Below are positions 6,519 to 15,616 of a stretch of 20,446 nt of DNA, piece by piece (positions within the stretch are counted from its first letter, which is position 1; each line of letters starts with the position of its first letter). The position numbers and the translations under genes were made by a program. The DNA is from CAYNLY01 sp964398225 (lineage in GTDB: Bacteria; Pseudomonadota; Zetaproteobacteria; Mariprofundales; Mariprofundaceae). The notes beneath the pieces were generated by a model. The model ran no database searches. It saw nothing but the letters and a program-made list of their open reading frames with translations, and had not been told where the DNA came from. The stretch lies in assembly GCA_964398225.1 (NCBI GenBank), contig CAYNLY010000030.1, forward strand, positions 1 to 20,446. The letters are read 5' to 3'.

Positions 6519-6920
6519 ATGGCCGAGGCGACCGACCTGAACATGGATGCGGGCAGCATCTACCGGGAAGAGCTCTACACCGATCTCCGGCTGGGCACGA
6601 TCCGCAAGCTGGTGCCGGTTACCTCCGACGGCGAACCCGACGACTCCCGGACCGTTCGCTTTTCGGGCCAGACCCAGATCCTGACGCCCGCCGGCCCTCT
6701 GCCCATCAGCTTCGACATCCCGGCGAAGACGCTGGCCGAAGCGATCGAAGGCTTCGGCGCTGCCGCCGAAAAGGCGATCGAGGAAACCGCCCGCGAAATC
6801 GAGGAGCTGCGGCGCCGGACCGCCTCCGGCATCGTCGTGCCCGGCGCCGAGGATGTGGGCCGCCTGACCGGCCAGGGAGGCCAGGGCGGCACCCCCGGAT
6901 CCGGCCTGATCCAGCCCTAG
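6519..6920 (+). CDS. Conserved-looking hypothetical protein
   Basis: This 133-residue soluble protein has no function I can assign. The N-terminal two thirds look like a compact beta-rich domain (YREELYTDLRLGTIRKLVPV, then a strand ending in TQILTPAGPLPISFDIPA). A single amphipathic helix follows (about residues 67-97: an EAIEGFGAAAEKAIEETARE segment), then a Gly/Pro-rich tail ending in a probably disordered GQGGQGGTPGSG. There is no signal peptide, membrane segment or cysteine pair. I chose ATG 6519 because AGAGGAGG lies at ideal spacing and because the start at 6501 overlaps the preceding gene. It begins one base after the nuclease stop codon, so translation is probably coupled. groES lies 197 bp downstream with its own promoters. 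Confidence 0.75.
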   Translation: MAEATDLNMDAGSIYREELYTDLRLGTIRKLVPVTSDGEPDDSRTVRFSGQTQILTPAGPLPISFDIPAKTLAEAIEGFGAAAEKAIEETAREIEELRRRTASGIVVPGAEDVGRLTGQGGQGGTPGSGLIQP

Positions 6921-6947
6921 GCTTGATCCCGCTGGCGCGCGGGGGGG

Positions 6948-6974
6948 CTTGAAACCCGCGCCGCTCGCTCCCAT
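6948..6974 (+). promoter_or_regulatory. Sigma-32 (RpoH)-type heat-shock promoter P1 of groESL
   Basis: CTTGAA (6948-6953), a 15-base spacer and TCCCAT (6969-6974) match the RpoH consensus CTTGAA / CCCCAT with one mismatch. It is the most distal of three tandem copies with the same internal spacing. Confidence 0.7.
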
Positions 6975-6998
6975 AAAGGCACCGGGCCGCTCCGGGGG

Positions 6999-7025
6999 CT
7001 TGAATCCTCCGGACACCGACCCCAT
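6999..7025 (+). promoter_or_regulatory. Sigma-32 (RpoH)-type heat-shock promoter P2 of groESL
   Basis: CTTGAA (6999-7004), a 15-base spacer and CCCCAT (7020-7025) match both RpoH consensus boxes perfectly. It begins 51 bases after P1. Confidence 0.8.
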
Positions 7026-7051
7026 ACACGCATCCCGGGTTGGTTCGGGGG

Positions 7052-7078
7052 GTTGAATCCGCTCCGGGCCGGCCCCAT
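7052..7078 (+). promoter_or_regulatory. Sigma-32 (RpoH)-type heat-shock promoter P3 of groESL
   Basis: GTTGAA (7052-7057), a 15-base spacer and CCCCAT (7073-7078) match the RpoH consensus with one mismatch. It begins 53 bases after P2 and would give a groES leader of about 33 bases. No CIRCE (HrcA) inverted repeat is visible in this region. Confidence 0.75.
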
Positions 7079-7117
7079 GAAGCAATCCCAAATCCATGAC
7101 AGGAAGGAGTTGAAGCA

Positions 7118-7414
7118 ATGGCAACCAAGGTCCGTCCCTTGCATGACCGAGTGATCGTCCGGCGGCTGGACGAGGAGGAGAAGTCGGCCGGCGGCATCAT
7201 CATCCCCGACACGGCGAAGGAAAAGCCGATCCAGGGCGAGGTGATCGCGGTCGGCAACGGCAAGATCCTCGAAAACGGCGAGGTCCGTCCGCTCGACGTG
7301 AAGGCCGGCGACAAGGTGATTTTCTCGAAATACGCCGGCACCGAAATCAAGATTGACGGCGAAGAGCTTCTGATGATGCGCGAGGACGACATCCTCGGCG
7401 TTATTGAATCCTGA
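7118..7414 (+). CDS. groES: Co-chaperonin GroES
   Basis: GroES is the heptameric lid of the GroEL folding chamber. The 98 residues match the family length. The N-terminal KVRPLHDRVIVRRLDEEEKS and the mobile loop SAGGIIIPDTAKEKP are intact, including the GGIIIP segment that contacts GroEL, and the C-terminal strands run through DKVIFSKYAGTEIKIDGEE to EDDILGVIE. AGGAAGGAG (7101-7109) gives a strong ribosome binding site. groEL follows after 29 bp, so the two form the usual operon. Three RpoH-type promoters directly upstream indicate heat-shock control through sigma-32 rather than HrcA/CIRCE. Confidence 0.98.
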   Translation: MATKVRPLHDRVIVRRLDEEEKSAGGIIIPDTAKEKPIQGEVIAVGNGKILENGEVRPLDVKAGDKVIFSKYAGTEIKIDGEELLMMREDDILGVIES

Positions 7415-7443
7415 TACAAACCACAAAGAGAGGTAAGACAACC

Positions 7444-9069
<1,626 letters not shown>

Positions 9070-9090
9070 TCCGGCGACGTCCGGAGCTCA

Positions 9091-9122
9091 GGGGCGGCCC
9101 TGTCATGGCCGCCCCTTTTTTT
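9091..9122 (+). terminator. Rho-independent terminator of groESL
   Basis: A 9-bp GC-only stem (GGGGCGGCC 9091-9099 with 9107-9115), a 7-base loop and seven T residues (9116-9122) lie 21 bases after the groEL stop. There is no A-tract on the other side, so it should work only on the plus strand and not for the convergent sppA. Confidence 0.93.
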
Positions 9123-9141
9123 ATCCTGCGTCCCGGTCCGT

Positions 9142-10941
9142 TCAGCGGGAAGGGAATGCGGCTTCTGGGCCCTGAAACACGCAGCCCAGATCGCTCCAGG
9201 CATGAATGCCCGGTTTGAGCCAGCCAGACGCGCCGATGGCCGATCGGGCCGCGCCCGTCAGCATCGCCCGCATCTGCTCCAGTAGGTTCCGGGGGGCGTG
9301 CATCCAGCGCACGCCGAACGATTTGCCCAGGCCCGCAAGCGTTGCCGCGCGTTCGATCGCATCGTTCAGCCCGCCCAGGCCGTCCACCAGGCCAAGCTCT
9401 TTCGCGCGCCGGCCCAGCCAGACCCGGCCGCCGGCAAGCTCGCGTACCCGCTCCGGCTTCATCCCGCGGCCCTCGGTCACGACCTCGATGAACCGGCGGT
9501 AGGTCCGGTCCACGGTCTGCTGGAAGATGTTCCGCATCTCGTCCGAAAGCGGCAGGGCCGCACTGGGCTGGCCGGCAATGTTCGAGGTGGCCACGCCGTC
9601 GATGTGCACGCCCAGCCGTTCGACCAGGCCGGAGGCCTCGCCGACGATGCCGAACACGCCGATCGATCCGGTCAGCGTGAGCGGATGCGCCCAGATCTCG
9701 GTGGCCGCGCTCGCCATCCAGTAGCCGCCGCTTGCCGCAACACCACTCATCGAAACGACGACCGGCTTGCCCGCAGCCTTCAGGCGCAGAATCGCCCGGC
9801 GCAGATCCTCGGAGGCGCCGGGCTCGCCTCCGGGCGAATCGATCCGGAGCACGACGGCGCGCACCGAATCGTCCTGCCCGGCCTGGCGCAGCAGCGCGGC
9901 CAGGGTTTCGGCTCCGATGCTGCCCGGAGGCTGTTCGCCCGCGGCGATCGCGCCGCTGGCCACGATCACGGCGACCTTGCCCTTGCCCGGGCGATTGGCA
10001 TCCGGGCCGCCGGTCGCGCGCAGGTAGTCCCGATAGCCGATTTCGGGCAGCGCTTCGTCGTCGGGCAGCCCAAGCACGTCGTACAGCCGCGCCTCGGCCT
10101 CGGGGCCGGTGAGCAGACGGTCCACAAGCCCGAGCTTGCGGGCCAGCTGCGCGACTCCTCCGGCCTCGGCCAGGGGCTTTGCGGGCGCATCGATCAGCTT
10201 CTGCAGCGCGTCGGCATCCATGCCGCGACGCTTCGCGACCCTCTCGAGCATGCCCCGCCACAGCCCGTTCAGCCATTCGCGCGCCTGAAGGCGCGCCTGT
10301 GCCGACATCGAGTTGCGCACCAGGGGCTCGGCGAAGGACTTGTATTCGCCCGCGCGGAAGACAACGGCGCGCAGGCCCAGCCGGTCCAGCGCATCCTTCA
10401 GATACGGGCGCCGGTAGCTCAGCCCGGTCAGCGTGATTATTCCGAGCGGATGCAGCCAGATTTCGTCGGCGCCCGTGGCCAGCAGAAAAGCGCTCTGGCC
10501 CATCACCTGCCCGTAGGCCACGATCCGTTTGCCTCGCTTGCGGAACCGGTCCATCGCCCCAAGAACCTCGTCGATCTTTGCCGGATGGGTCTCCCGCATG
10601 CCATCCAGCCTGAGCAGGACGAGTCGGATCCGCTCATCCTCCGCCGCCCGATCCAGGGCGGTGACGAGATCGTGCACCCGGGTCTGCCGAAGCATGCCCC
10701 CGCCAAACAGCAGCCCGACCGGTGCGGGCAGCTTCGGTTCTTCGACCAAGGGGCCTTGAGGGTCGAGCACAAGAATCGCCTCATCGGGCACGCGCGGCCA
10801 CAGCGCATCCAGCCCCGCGAGAAGGGCTGCGGCAAGCACGAGGATCAGCGCCCGGCGCAGGCCCCGGAACACCATGCCCAGCCCGACGCGCACCCACGCC
10901 CAGATCGCCTTGAAGATTTCGAACATGCGCCCTGCATTCAT
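9142..10941 (-). CDS. sppA: Signal peptide peptidase SppA, 67-kDa type
   Basis: SppA is an inner-membrane serine protease that degrades cleaved signal peptides. The 599 residues match the long, two-repeat form of Gram-negative bacteria. A membrane segment lies at about residues 29-47 (ALILVLAAALLAGLDALW). The N-terminal repeat supplies the general-base lysine K201 (RAGEYKSFAEP) and the C-terminal repeat the nucleophile S404 (SGVAASGGYWMA), the expected Ser/Lys dyad. The conserved DSPGGEPGAS and TLTGSIGVFG blocks are also present. I chose ATG 10941, which has a GGGAGG site; the reading frame is open far upstream through uppP and lgt antisense, but that extension is spurious. It is divergent from uppP, with about 50-60 bp between them, and convergent with groEL. 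Control by a promoter in that short gap is likely but I could not identify one. Confidence 0.93.
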   Translation of the reverse strand: MNAGRMFEIFKAIWAWVRVGLGMVFRGLRRALILVLAAALLAGLDALWPRVPDEAILVLDPQGPLVEEPKLPAPVGLLFGGGMLRQTRVHDLVTALDRAAEDERIRLVLLRLDGMRETHPAKIDEVLGAMDRFRKRGKRIVAYGQVMGQSAFLLATGADEIWLHPLGIITLTGLSYRRPYLKDALDRLGLRAVVFRAGEYKSFAEPLVRNSMSAQARLQAREWLNGLWRGMLERVAKRRGMDADALQKLIDAPAKPLAEAGGVAQLARKLGLVDRLLTGPEAEARLYDVLGLPDDEALPEIGYRDYLRATGGPDANRPGKGKVAVIVASGAIAAGEQPPGSIGAETLAALLRQAGQDDSVRAVVLRIDSPGGEPGASEDLRRAILRLKAAGKPVVVSMSGVAASGGYWMASAATEIWAHPLTLTGSIGVFGIVGEASGLVERLGVHIDGVATSNIAGQPSAALPLSDEMRNIFQQTVDRTYRRFIEVVTEGRGMKPERVRELAGGRVWLGRRAKELGLVDGLGGLNDAIERAATLAGLGKSFGVRWMHAPRNLLEQMRAMLTGAARSAIGASGWLKPGIHAWSDLGCVFQGPEAAFPSR

Positions 10942-11001
10942 CGGACCAACCTCCCGCGATGGCGATGGCAGCCAGCCTAGACCAAGGATAGAGTGCCGAC
11001 C

Positions 11002-11714
11002 ATGAACGCTCCCCACATCGATGCCGTTCAGGCTGCAACGCTCGCCCTGATCCAGGGGCTGACCGAGTTTCTGCCGATTTCCTCGTCCGCCCATCTTGCG
11101 CTCGTGCCGATGCTGACCGACTGGCCGGACCAGGGGCTCGCCTTCGACTGCGTCGTGCATCTGGGCTCGCTGACCGCCGTCGTCGTCTATTTCCGCGCGG
11201 AGCTCGCGCGGATGATCGCGGGGCTTGCCGCAACGATTCGCGCCCGCTCGCTCAACGCGGACCCCGACGGGCATCTTGCCTGGCTGATCGGATTTGCGAC
11301 GATCCCGGTGGGCCTTGCGGGACTTGCGTTCAAGGATCTCGTCGAGCATGAGCTGCGCGCCGCAAGCGTGATCGGAGCGGCCTCGATCGCTTTCGGGCTG
11401 CTTCTGTGGTGGGCGGACAAACGCATGCGCGGTTCGAAGAGCGACGGNNNNNNNNNNNNNNNNNNNNNNNNNNNNNNNNNNNNNNNNNNNNNNNNNNNNN
11501 NNNNNNNNNNNNNNNNNNNNNNNNNNNNNNNNNNNNNNNNNNNNNNNGCATCCTGCTGCTGGGCTATCTGGCGAGCGCCGTCTCGGCCTGGCTGTGCATC
11601 CATCTGTTTCTGAAAACGATCGAACGCATCGGAATGGCGCCGTTCGTTGTTTATCGGGTGCTGCTGGGCACGGTGCTGCTGGGCCTGATCTCCCTGGGCT
11701 GGACCGGCGGCTGA
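11002..11714 (+). CDS. uppP: Undecaprenyl-diphosphatase UppP (BacA), interrupted by assembly gap
   Basis: UppP dephosphorylates undecaprenyl diphosphate to recycle the lipid carrier used for peptidoglycan. The first 148 residues hold the family signature EFLPISSSAHLALV near residue 25 and three to four membrane segments. The last 54 residues carry two more (LLLGYLASAVSAWLCIHLFL and YRVLLGTVLLGLISLGW). The middle, including the expected PGxSRSG active-site block, is hidden by 100 N. About 203 residues are visible against a usual 265-280, so roughly 200 bases are probably missing. The two halves are in different frames across the Ns, as expected for a gap of arbitrary size rather than a true frameshift. 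A GTG at 10993 with AAGGA close upstream is an alternative start. lgt follows after 4 bp. Confidence 0.9.
11448..11547. other. Assembly gap (100 N placeholder) inside uppP
   Basis: Exactly 100 N occur here. For an intact uppP frame the real gap must leave remainder 2 when divided by 3, whereas 100 leaves 1, so the length is a scaffolding convention and not a measurement. Confidence 0.99.
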
Positions 11715-11718
11715 TCCG

Positions 11719-12513
11719 ATGCTGACCTGGCCGGGCTTCGATCCCGTCGCAATCCGGCTCGGACCGCTGGCCGTGCACTGGTACGGGCTGATGTACGTCG
11801 CCGGTTTCACCGCGGCCTGGTACCTTGTGCGCCGGCAGCTCGTCGAGGCGGGCCTGTGGGGGGAGGCGATCACGCCGAACGCCTACGAGGGGCTGTTCAC
11901 CGCCCTGATCCTCGGCGTGATTCTGGGCGGACGGCTGGGTTATGTGCTGTTCTACAACCCCGGCTACTACGCCGCGCATCCGCTGGAGATTCTGTTCGTC
12001 TGGCAGGGCGGCATGTCGTTTCATGGCGGCCTGATCGGTACGCTTGCGGCCGGCTGGTTCTACTGCCAGAAGCACGCGCTGCCGTTCTGGAGCCTGGCCG
12101 ATCGCTTCTGCGTGGTCACGCCCCTGGGTCTGGCCTTCGGCCGGATCGGCAACTTCATCAACGGCGAGCTCTGGGGACGGCCCACCGACGTGCCCTGGGG
12201 CATGGTGTTCCCGCATGTGGACGCGCAGCCCCGGCACCCGAGTCAGCTCTACGAGATGGCGCTCGAAGGCCTGCTTCTGTTCACGCTGCTGTGGCTGACC
12301 CGACATCGCCCGATGCCCGAAGGCGCCCGGGTCGGATGGTTCCTGATCGGTTATGCGGCCGCGCGCATCGTCTGTGAGCAGTTTCGCGAGCCGGACCCCC
12401 AGCTCGGTTTCCTGTTCGGACCGGTCACGATGGGAATGCTGCTTTCGCTCGTCATGCTCGCGGCCGGCATCGTTGGACTCTGGTGGAGCCATGCGCGGGA
12501 GGCGGGGAAATGA
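11719..12513 (+). CDS. lgt: Prolipoprotein diacylglyceryl transferase
   Basis: Lgt attaches diacylglycerol from phosphatidylglycerol to the lipobox cysteine of prolipoproteins, the first step in lipoprotein maturation at the inner membrane. The 264 residues match the family. Signature residues are visible: H102 in MSFHGGLIG, R142 and N145 in FGRIGNFINGELWGR, RHPSQLYE, and the C-terminal arginine region in CEQFREPD. Around seven membrane segments alternate with short loops. It begins four bases after the uppP stop and its stop overlaps the xth start (ATGA), so uppP-lgt-xth are probably translated from one message. Pairing with uppP puts two envelope-biogenesis enzymes together. Confidence 0.97.
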   Translation: MLTWPGFDPVAIRLGPLAVHWYGLMYVAGFTAAWYLVRRQLVEAGLWGEAITPNAYEGLFTALILGVILGGRLGYVLFYNPGYYAAHPLEILFVWQGGMSFHGGLIGTLAAGWFYCQKHALPFWSLADRFCVVTPLGLAFGRIGNFINGELWGRPTDVPWGMVFPHVDAQPRHPSQLYEMALEGLLLFTLLWLTRHRPMPEGARVGWFLIGYAAARIVCEQFREPDPQLGFLFGPVTMGMLLSLVMLAAGIVGLWWSHAREAGK

Positions 12514-13268
12514 AGATCGCAAGCTGGAACGTGAACTCGCTGAACGTGCGACTGCCGCAGGTGCTGGACTATCTGGAACGAGAACGCCCGGACGTGCTCG
12601 CGCTGCAGGAAACGAAGCTTCCGGACGACCGCTTTCCGGCCGACGCGATCCGAGAGGCCGGCTACGAAGTCTGCTTCCACGGACAGAAGACCTACAACGG
12701 CGTGGCCATTCTCGCCCGGAAGTCGATGGAGTCCGTATCCTCCGGTATTCCGGGGTTCGCCGACGATCAGGCGCGCGCGCTGGCCGCCACCGTCGGCGAT
12801 CTGCGCGTCATCGACGTCTACGTGCCCAACGGTCAGGAGGTCGACTCGGAGAAATACCGCTACAAGATGGCCTGGCTGGAAGCGCTGATCGGCTGGCTGG
12901 AACAGGAGCTCGAGCAGCATGAGCGACTCGTCGTGGTCGGCGACTTCAACATCGCCCCCGAAGACCGGGACGTGCACGATCCCGAACGCTGGCGCGGAAA
13001 GATCATGTGCTCCGAGCCCGAGCGGGCGATGTTCCGACGCCTGCTCGGACTGGGCCTGATCGATGCCGTGCGCGCCAGGCATCCGGATGCGCCGATGTTC
13101 ACCTGGTGGGATTACCGGCTGGCCGCGTTCCGGCGCGGCTGGGGACTGAGAATCGACCACATCCTGGTCACGCCCGCGCTTGCGGTCGAGGATGCGGGTG
13201 TGGATGCCGAGCTTCGCGGGGCCGAGCGGCCCAGCGACCATGCGCCCGTCTGGGCAAGGCTGCGATGA
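12510..13268 (+). CDS. xth: Exodeoxyribonuclease III / AP endonuclease
   Basis: This Mg-dependent enzyme cleaves DNA at abasic sites and removes 3'-blocked ends in base-excision repair. The 252 residues match the exonuclease III family. Catalytic residues are seen: N7 (IASWNVNSL), E34 (ALQETKLP), D145 and N147 (VVGDFNIAP), the aspartate in RIDHIL, and H244 (SDHAPVW). The ATG overlaps the lgt TGA by two bases, with GGGAGG upstream inside lgt, so I chose it over an earlier in-frame start at 12483. The stop in turn overlaps the yjbQ start. DNA repair has no obvious link to its envelope neighbours; the arrangement looks like simple packing. Confidence 0.95.
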   Translation: MKIASWNVNSLNVRLPQVLDYLERERPDVLALQETKLPDDRFPADAIREAGYEVCFHGQKTYNGVAILARKSMESVSSGIPGFADDQARALAATVGDLRVIDVYVPNGQEVDSEKYRYKMAWLEALIGWLEQELEQHERLVVVGDFNIAPEDRDVHDPERWRGKIMCSEPERAMFRRLLGLGLIDAVRARHPDAPMFTWWDYRLAAFRRGWGLRIDHILVTPALAVEDAGVDAELRGAERPSDHAPVWARLR

Positions 13269-13693
13269 TCTTGGCCCGCCACGAACTGAGCATTGCCTGC
13301 CGAGGCCGGGGATTCTACCGGCTGGATGGGGAAATCCGCGCCTGGCTGAACAGCCAGCCCCCGGCCACCGGTCTGCTGAACGTCTTCGTCCGTCACACGA
13401 GCTGTTCGCTGATGATCCAGGAAAACGCCGATCCCGATGTCCTGCACGACATGGAGGCATTCATGGCCCGGCTCGTGCCGGACGGCGATCCCGGCTACCG
13501 GCACTCGGCCGAAGGGCCCGACGACATGCCGGCCCACATCCGGATGGCGCTCACCCAGGTGTCGCTGACGCTGCCCGTCGAGCGCGGGCGGCCGGCGCTG
13601 GGCACCTGGCAGGGCGTGTTTCTTTACGAACACCGGCACCTGCCGATGCGCCGGCACGTGCATCTCGTCCTGCTCGGCATGGCCGAGTCCTGA
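13265..13693 (+). CDS. yjbQ: YjbQ family (UPF0047) protein, secondary thiamine-phosphate synthase type
   Basis: YjbQ-like proteins form trimers and have been reported to show weak thiamine-phosphate synthase activity; their main role is unsettled. The 142 residues match the family length. Conserved blocks are seen in order: NVFVRHTSCSLMIQENADPD, SAEGPDDMPAHIRMAL and LGTWQGVFLYEHRHLP, with the conserved histidines and acidic residues of the presumed metal site. The ATG overlaps the xth stop (ATGA), which suggests translational coupling. An in-frame start far upstream at 13007 lies inside xth and is not credible. The mreB promoter lies directly after this gene, so it is likely the last gene of the uppP-lgt-xth-yjbQ unit. 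Confidence 0.9.
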   Translation: MILARHELSIACRGRGFYRLDGEIRAWLNSQPPATGLLNVFVRHTSCSLMIQENADPDVLHDMEAFMARLVPDGDPGYRHSAEGPDDMPAHIRMALTQVSLTLPVERGRPALGTWQGVFLYEHRHLPMRRHVHLVLLGMAES

Positions 13694-13702
13694 AGCTTTC
13701 CT

Positions 13703-13718
13703 TGTGATCCGCGTCACT
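13703..13718. promoter_or_regulatory. CRP-type operator upstream of mreB
   Basis: TGTGA (13703-13707), six bases and TCACT (13714-13718) match nine of ten defined positions of TGTGA-N6-TCACA. The centre is about 43 bases before the predicted mreB start point, and the site abuts the -35 box, which is the class II geometry. The binding protein could be CRP/Vfr or another family member. Confidence 0.55.
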
Positions 13719-13747
13719 TTGACCATAGGCGTGCGAACCTCTATGCT
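13719..13747 (+). promoter_or_regulatory. Sigma-70 promoter of the mreBCD-mrdA-rodA operon
   Basis: TTGACC (13719-13724, five of six) and TATGCT (13742-13747, four of six) are separated by exactly 17 bases. Initiation near 13754 would give a 27-base leader before the mreB ATG. Confidence 0.72.
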
Positions 13748-13780
13748 CGGCCCACCCTTGGAACGAGGCGGGTAAGGCCT

Positions 13781-14815
13781 ATGCTGCAGCGACTTTTCGG
13801 GATGTTTTCCCGTGACATCTCCATCGATCTAGGAACCGCCAACACGCTGATCTACGTCCGCGGCGAGGGCATCGTTCTGCGCGAACCTTCGGTGGTGGCG
13901 ATCCATGAGGGCGGCCGGCACGACCGCAAGGTTCTGGCCGTTGGCAACGATGCGAAACGGATGCTGGGGCGCACGCCGGATGCGATTCAGGCCATTCGCC
14001 CGCTGAAGGACGGCGTCATCGCCGACTTCGTCGTGACCGAGGAAATGCTCAAGCAGTTCATCCGCAAGGTGCACAACCGCAGCTGGGGAATCCACCCGCG
14101 CATCGTGATCTGCGTTCCTTACGGGTCCACGCCCGTCGAGCGTCGCGCGATCCGCGAGTCGGCACTGTCGGCGGGCGCGCGCGAGGTCTACCTGATCGAA
14201 GAGCCGATGGCGGCCGCGATCGGGGCCGATCTGCCCGTGACCGAGGCCTCGGGCTCGATGGTCGTCGACATCGGCGGGGGCACCAGCGAAATCGCGGTGA
14301 TCTCCTACGGCGGCATCGTCTATTCCCGTTCTGTTCGCGTGGGCGGGGACAAGATGGACGAGGCGATCATTCAGCACCTGCGCCGCAAGTACAGCCTGCT
14401 CGTCGGAAATCCAACCGCCGAAAAAATCAAGATGGAGCTGGGCACTGCCTTCCCGCAGGAAGAGCGCCGGACGATGGAGGTCAAGGGCCGGGATCTGATC
14501 AACGGCGTGCCCAAGACGCTGGAGCTCGACGATTCGGAAATCCTCGAAGCGCTGACCGAGCCGGTGAACGCGATCGTCGAGGGCGTGAAGGTCTGTCTGG
14601 AGCGCACGCCGCCCGAGCTTGCTGCCGACATTGTCGACAAGGGCATCATGCTCACCGGCGGCGGCGCGCTGCTCCGGGGCATCGACCAGCTGCTGCGCGA
14701 GGAAACGGGCCTGCCGGTGACGATCGCCGAGAACCCGCTGGACTGCGTCGTGCTCGGCAGCGGGCGCGTGCTCGAGGAACTCGATCGCATGCGGGGCGTG
14801 CTCTTCGAGGAATAA
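13781..14815 (+). CDS. mreB: Rod shape-determining actin homologue MreB
   Basis: MreB forms membrane-bound filaments that guide lateral wall synthesis by the PBP2-RodA complex. The 344 residues match the family. The actin-fold nucleotide motifs are present: phosphate-1 at D16 (SIDLGTANTLIY), phosphate-2 at 163-168 (DIGGGTSEIAVIS) and the adenosine motif at 291-296 (LTGGGALLRGID), together with LIEEPMAAAIGA. The short N-terminus MLQRLFGMFS is amphipathic and hydrophobic, fitting membrane attachment. It is the first gene of the mreBCD-mrdA-rodA operon, behind a sigma-70 promoter and a CRP-like site. The mreC start lies just after its stop codon. Confidence 0.98.
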   Translation: MLQRLFGMFSRDISIDLGTANTLIYVRGEGIVLREPSVVAIHEGGRHDRKVLAVGNDAKRMLGRTPDAIQAIRPLKDGVIADFVVTEEMLKQFIRKVHNRSWGIHPRIVICVPYGSTPVERRAIRESALSAGAREVYLIEEPMAAAIGADLPVTEASGSMVVDIGGGTSEIAVISYGGIVYSRSVRVGGDKMDEAIIQHLRRKYSLLVGNPTAEKIKMELGTAFPQEERRTMEVKGRDLINGVPKTLELDDSEILEALTEPVNAIVEGVKVCLERTPPELAADIVDKGIMLTGGGALLRGIDQLLREETGLPVTIAENPLDCVVLGSGRVLEELDRMRGVLFEE

Positions 14816-14818
14816 TTC

Positions 14819-15616
14819 GTGGCCGCCCGCAACCCGCGCGACCGGCTCGTGGTCGGCCTGATCCTTGGCATCGCTCTGCTTTTCGTGCTCAGCCGAACGC
14901 CCGCCGGGGCCTGGATCGATCTCGGACTGGCGCCGGTGCTTGAAGTGCTGCAGGCGCCGGTGCGCGGATGGACGAAACTCAGGCTCTGGTTCGAAGACCG
15001 CTCCCGCCTTCAGGAGGAACTGGCGCATCTCCGCGCGCAGCAGGCAAGACAGGCCGGACTGATTCAGGAAACCTTGAGTTTGCGCGAGGAGAATCGTCAG
15101 CTGAAGGCGCTCCTGGGCGTTGCCTCGATTCCGGGCTACCGCTGGCATGCGGCCAAGGTGCGTGGCCGCAGCCCGGACACGATGAGCCAGCATCTGATCG
15201 TTGAAACCGAGGGCGCATCGCCCGACGACGTCGTCGTCTCCCATGAGGGACTCGTCGGCCTGATCGATCGCGTACAGGGACGCCATGCGACGGTGCGGAC
15301 CGTGCTCGACGCCTCGATTGCCGTTCCGGTCACCGATGCCAGGGGCAGGATCGCGGCCCTTCTGCGCGGCCAGGGCGACCGGCTCCGGGTGGACTTCGTG
15401 CCCAGGGATTCCGGCATTGAGCCCGGCACGATATTGAGGACGAGCGGCGCGGGCGGCGTTTTTCCGCCCGGGATCGCATGCGCCCGCATCACCCGCATCG
15501 AGCCCATGCCGGGCCGGATGTTCCTGCGCGTGATGGCCGAGCCGCTCGCCCACTGGCAGCGGGACAACTGGCTGGCGATTGCTTCCAGGCTCAGGGCCGC
15601 CGACACGCCGCGATGA
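14819..15616 (+). CDS. mreC: Rod shape-determining protein MreC
   Basis: MreC is a bitopic inner-membrane protein that links MreB to the periplasmic elongation enzymes and activates PBP2. The 265 residues show a short basic N-terminus, one membrane segment at about 10-26 (LVVGLILGIALLFVLS), a periplasmic coiled coil at about 58-97 rich in Glu, Gln, Leu and Arg, and two beta-barrel-like domains with the typical block HEGLVGLIDRVQGRHATV and the later RDSGIEPGTILRTSG. I chose the GTG at 14819, preceded by GAGGAA within the end of mreB. Its stop overlaps the mreD start (ATGA). Confidence 0.95.
   Translation: MAARNPRDRLVVGLILGIALLFVLSRTPAGAWIDLGLAPVLEVLQAPVRGWTKLRLWFEDRSRLQEELAHLRAQQARQAGLIQETLSLREENRQLKALLGVASIPGYRWHAAKVRGRSPDTMSQHLIVETEGASPDDVVVSHEGLVGLIDRVQGRHATVRTVLDASIAVPVTDARGRIAALLRGQGDRLRVDFVPRDSGIEPGTILRTSGAGGVFPPGIACARITRIEPMPGRMFLRVMAEPLAHWQRDNWLAIASRLRAADTPR

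Noticed and set aside
6937..7085. The ~52-bp tandem repeats as a small CRISPR array or a repetitive coding region
   Set aside because: There are only three imperfect units, conservation is concentrated in promoter boxes, there is no spacer/repeat pattern and there are no cas genes nearby.
6921..7117. A CIRCE/HrcA operator in front of groES
   Set aside because: I looked for the TTAGCACTC-N9-GAGTGCTAA inverted repeat and did not find it. The region is explained by sigma-32 promoters.
9142..12522. A single 1126-codon open frame on the minus strand running through sppA, uppP, the N-gap and lgt
   Set aside because: Only 9142-10941 encodes SppA. The upstream part is antisense to uppP and lgt, is interrupted by Ns that cannot be read, and has the low-complexity Arg/Pro/Gln composition typical of antisense frames in GC-rich DNA.
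13007..13264. An upstream extension of yjbQ within xth
   Set aside because: It lies entirely inside the out-of-frame xth coding region, and the family's usual N-terminus matches the ATG at 13265.
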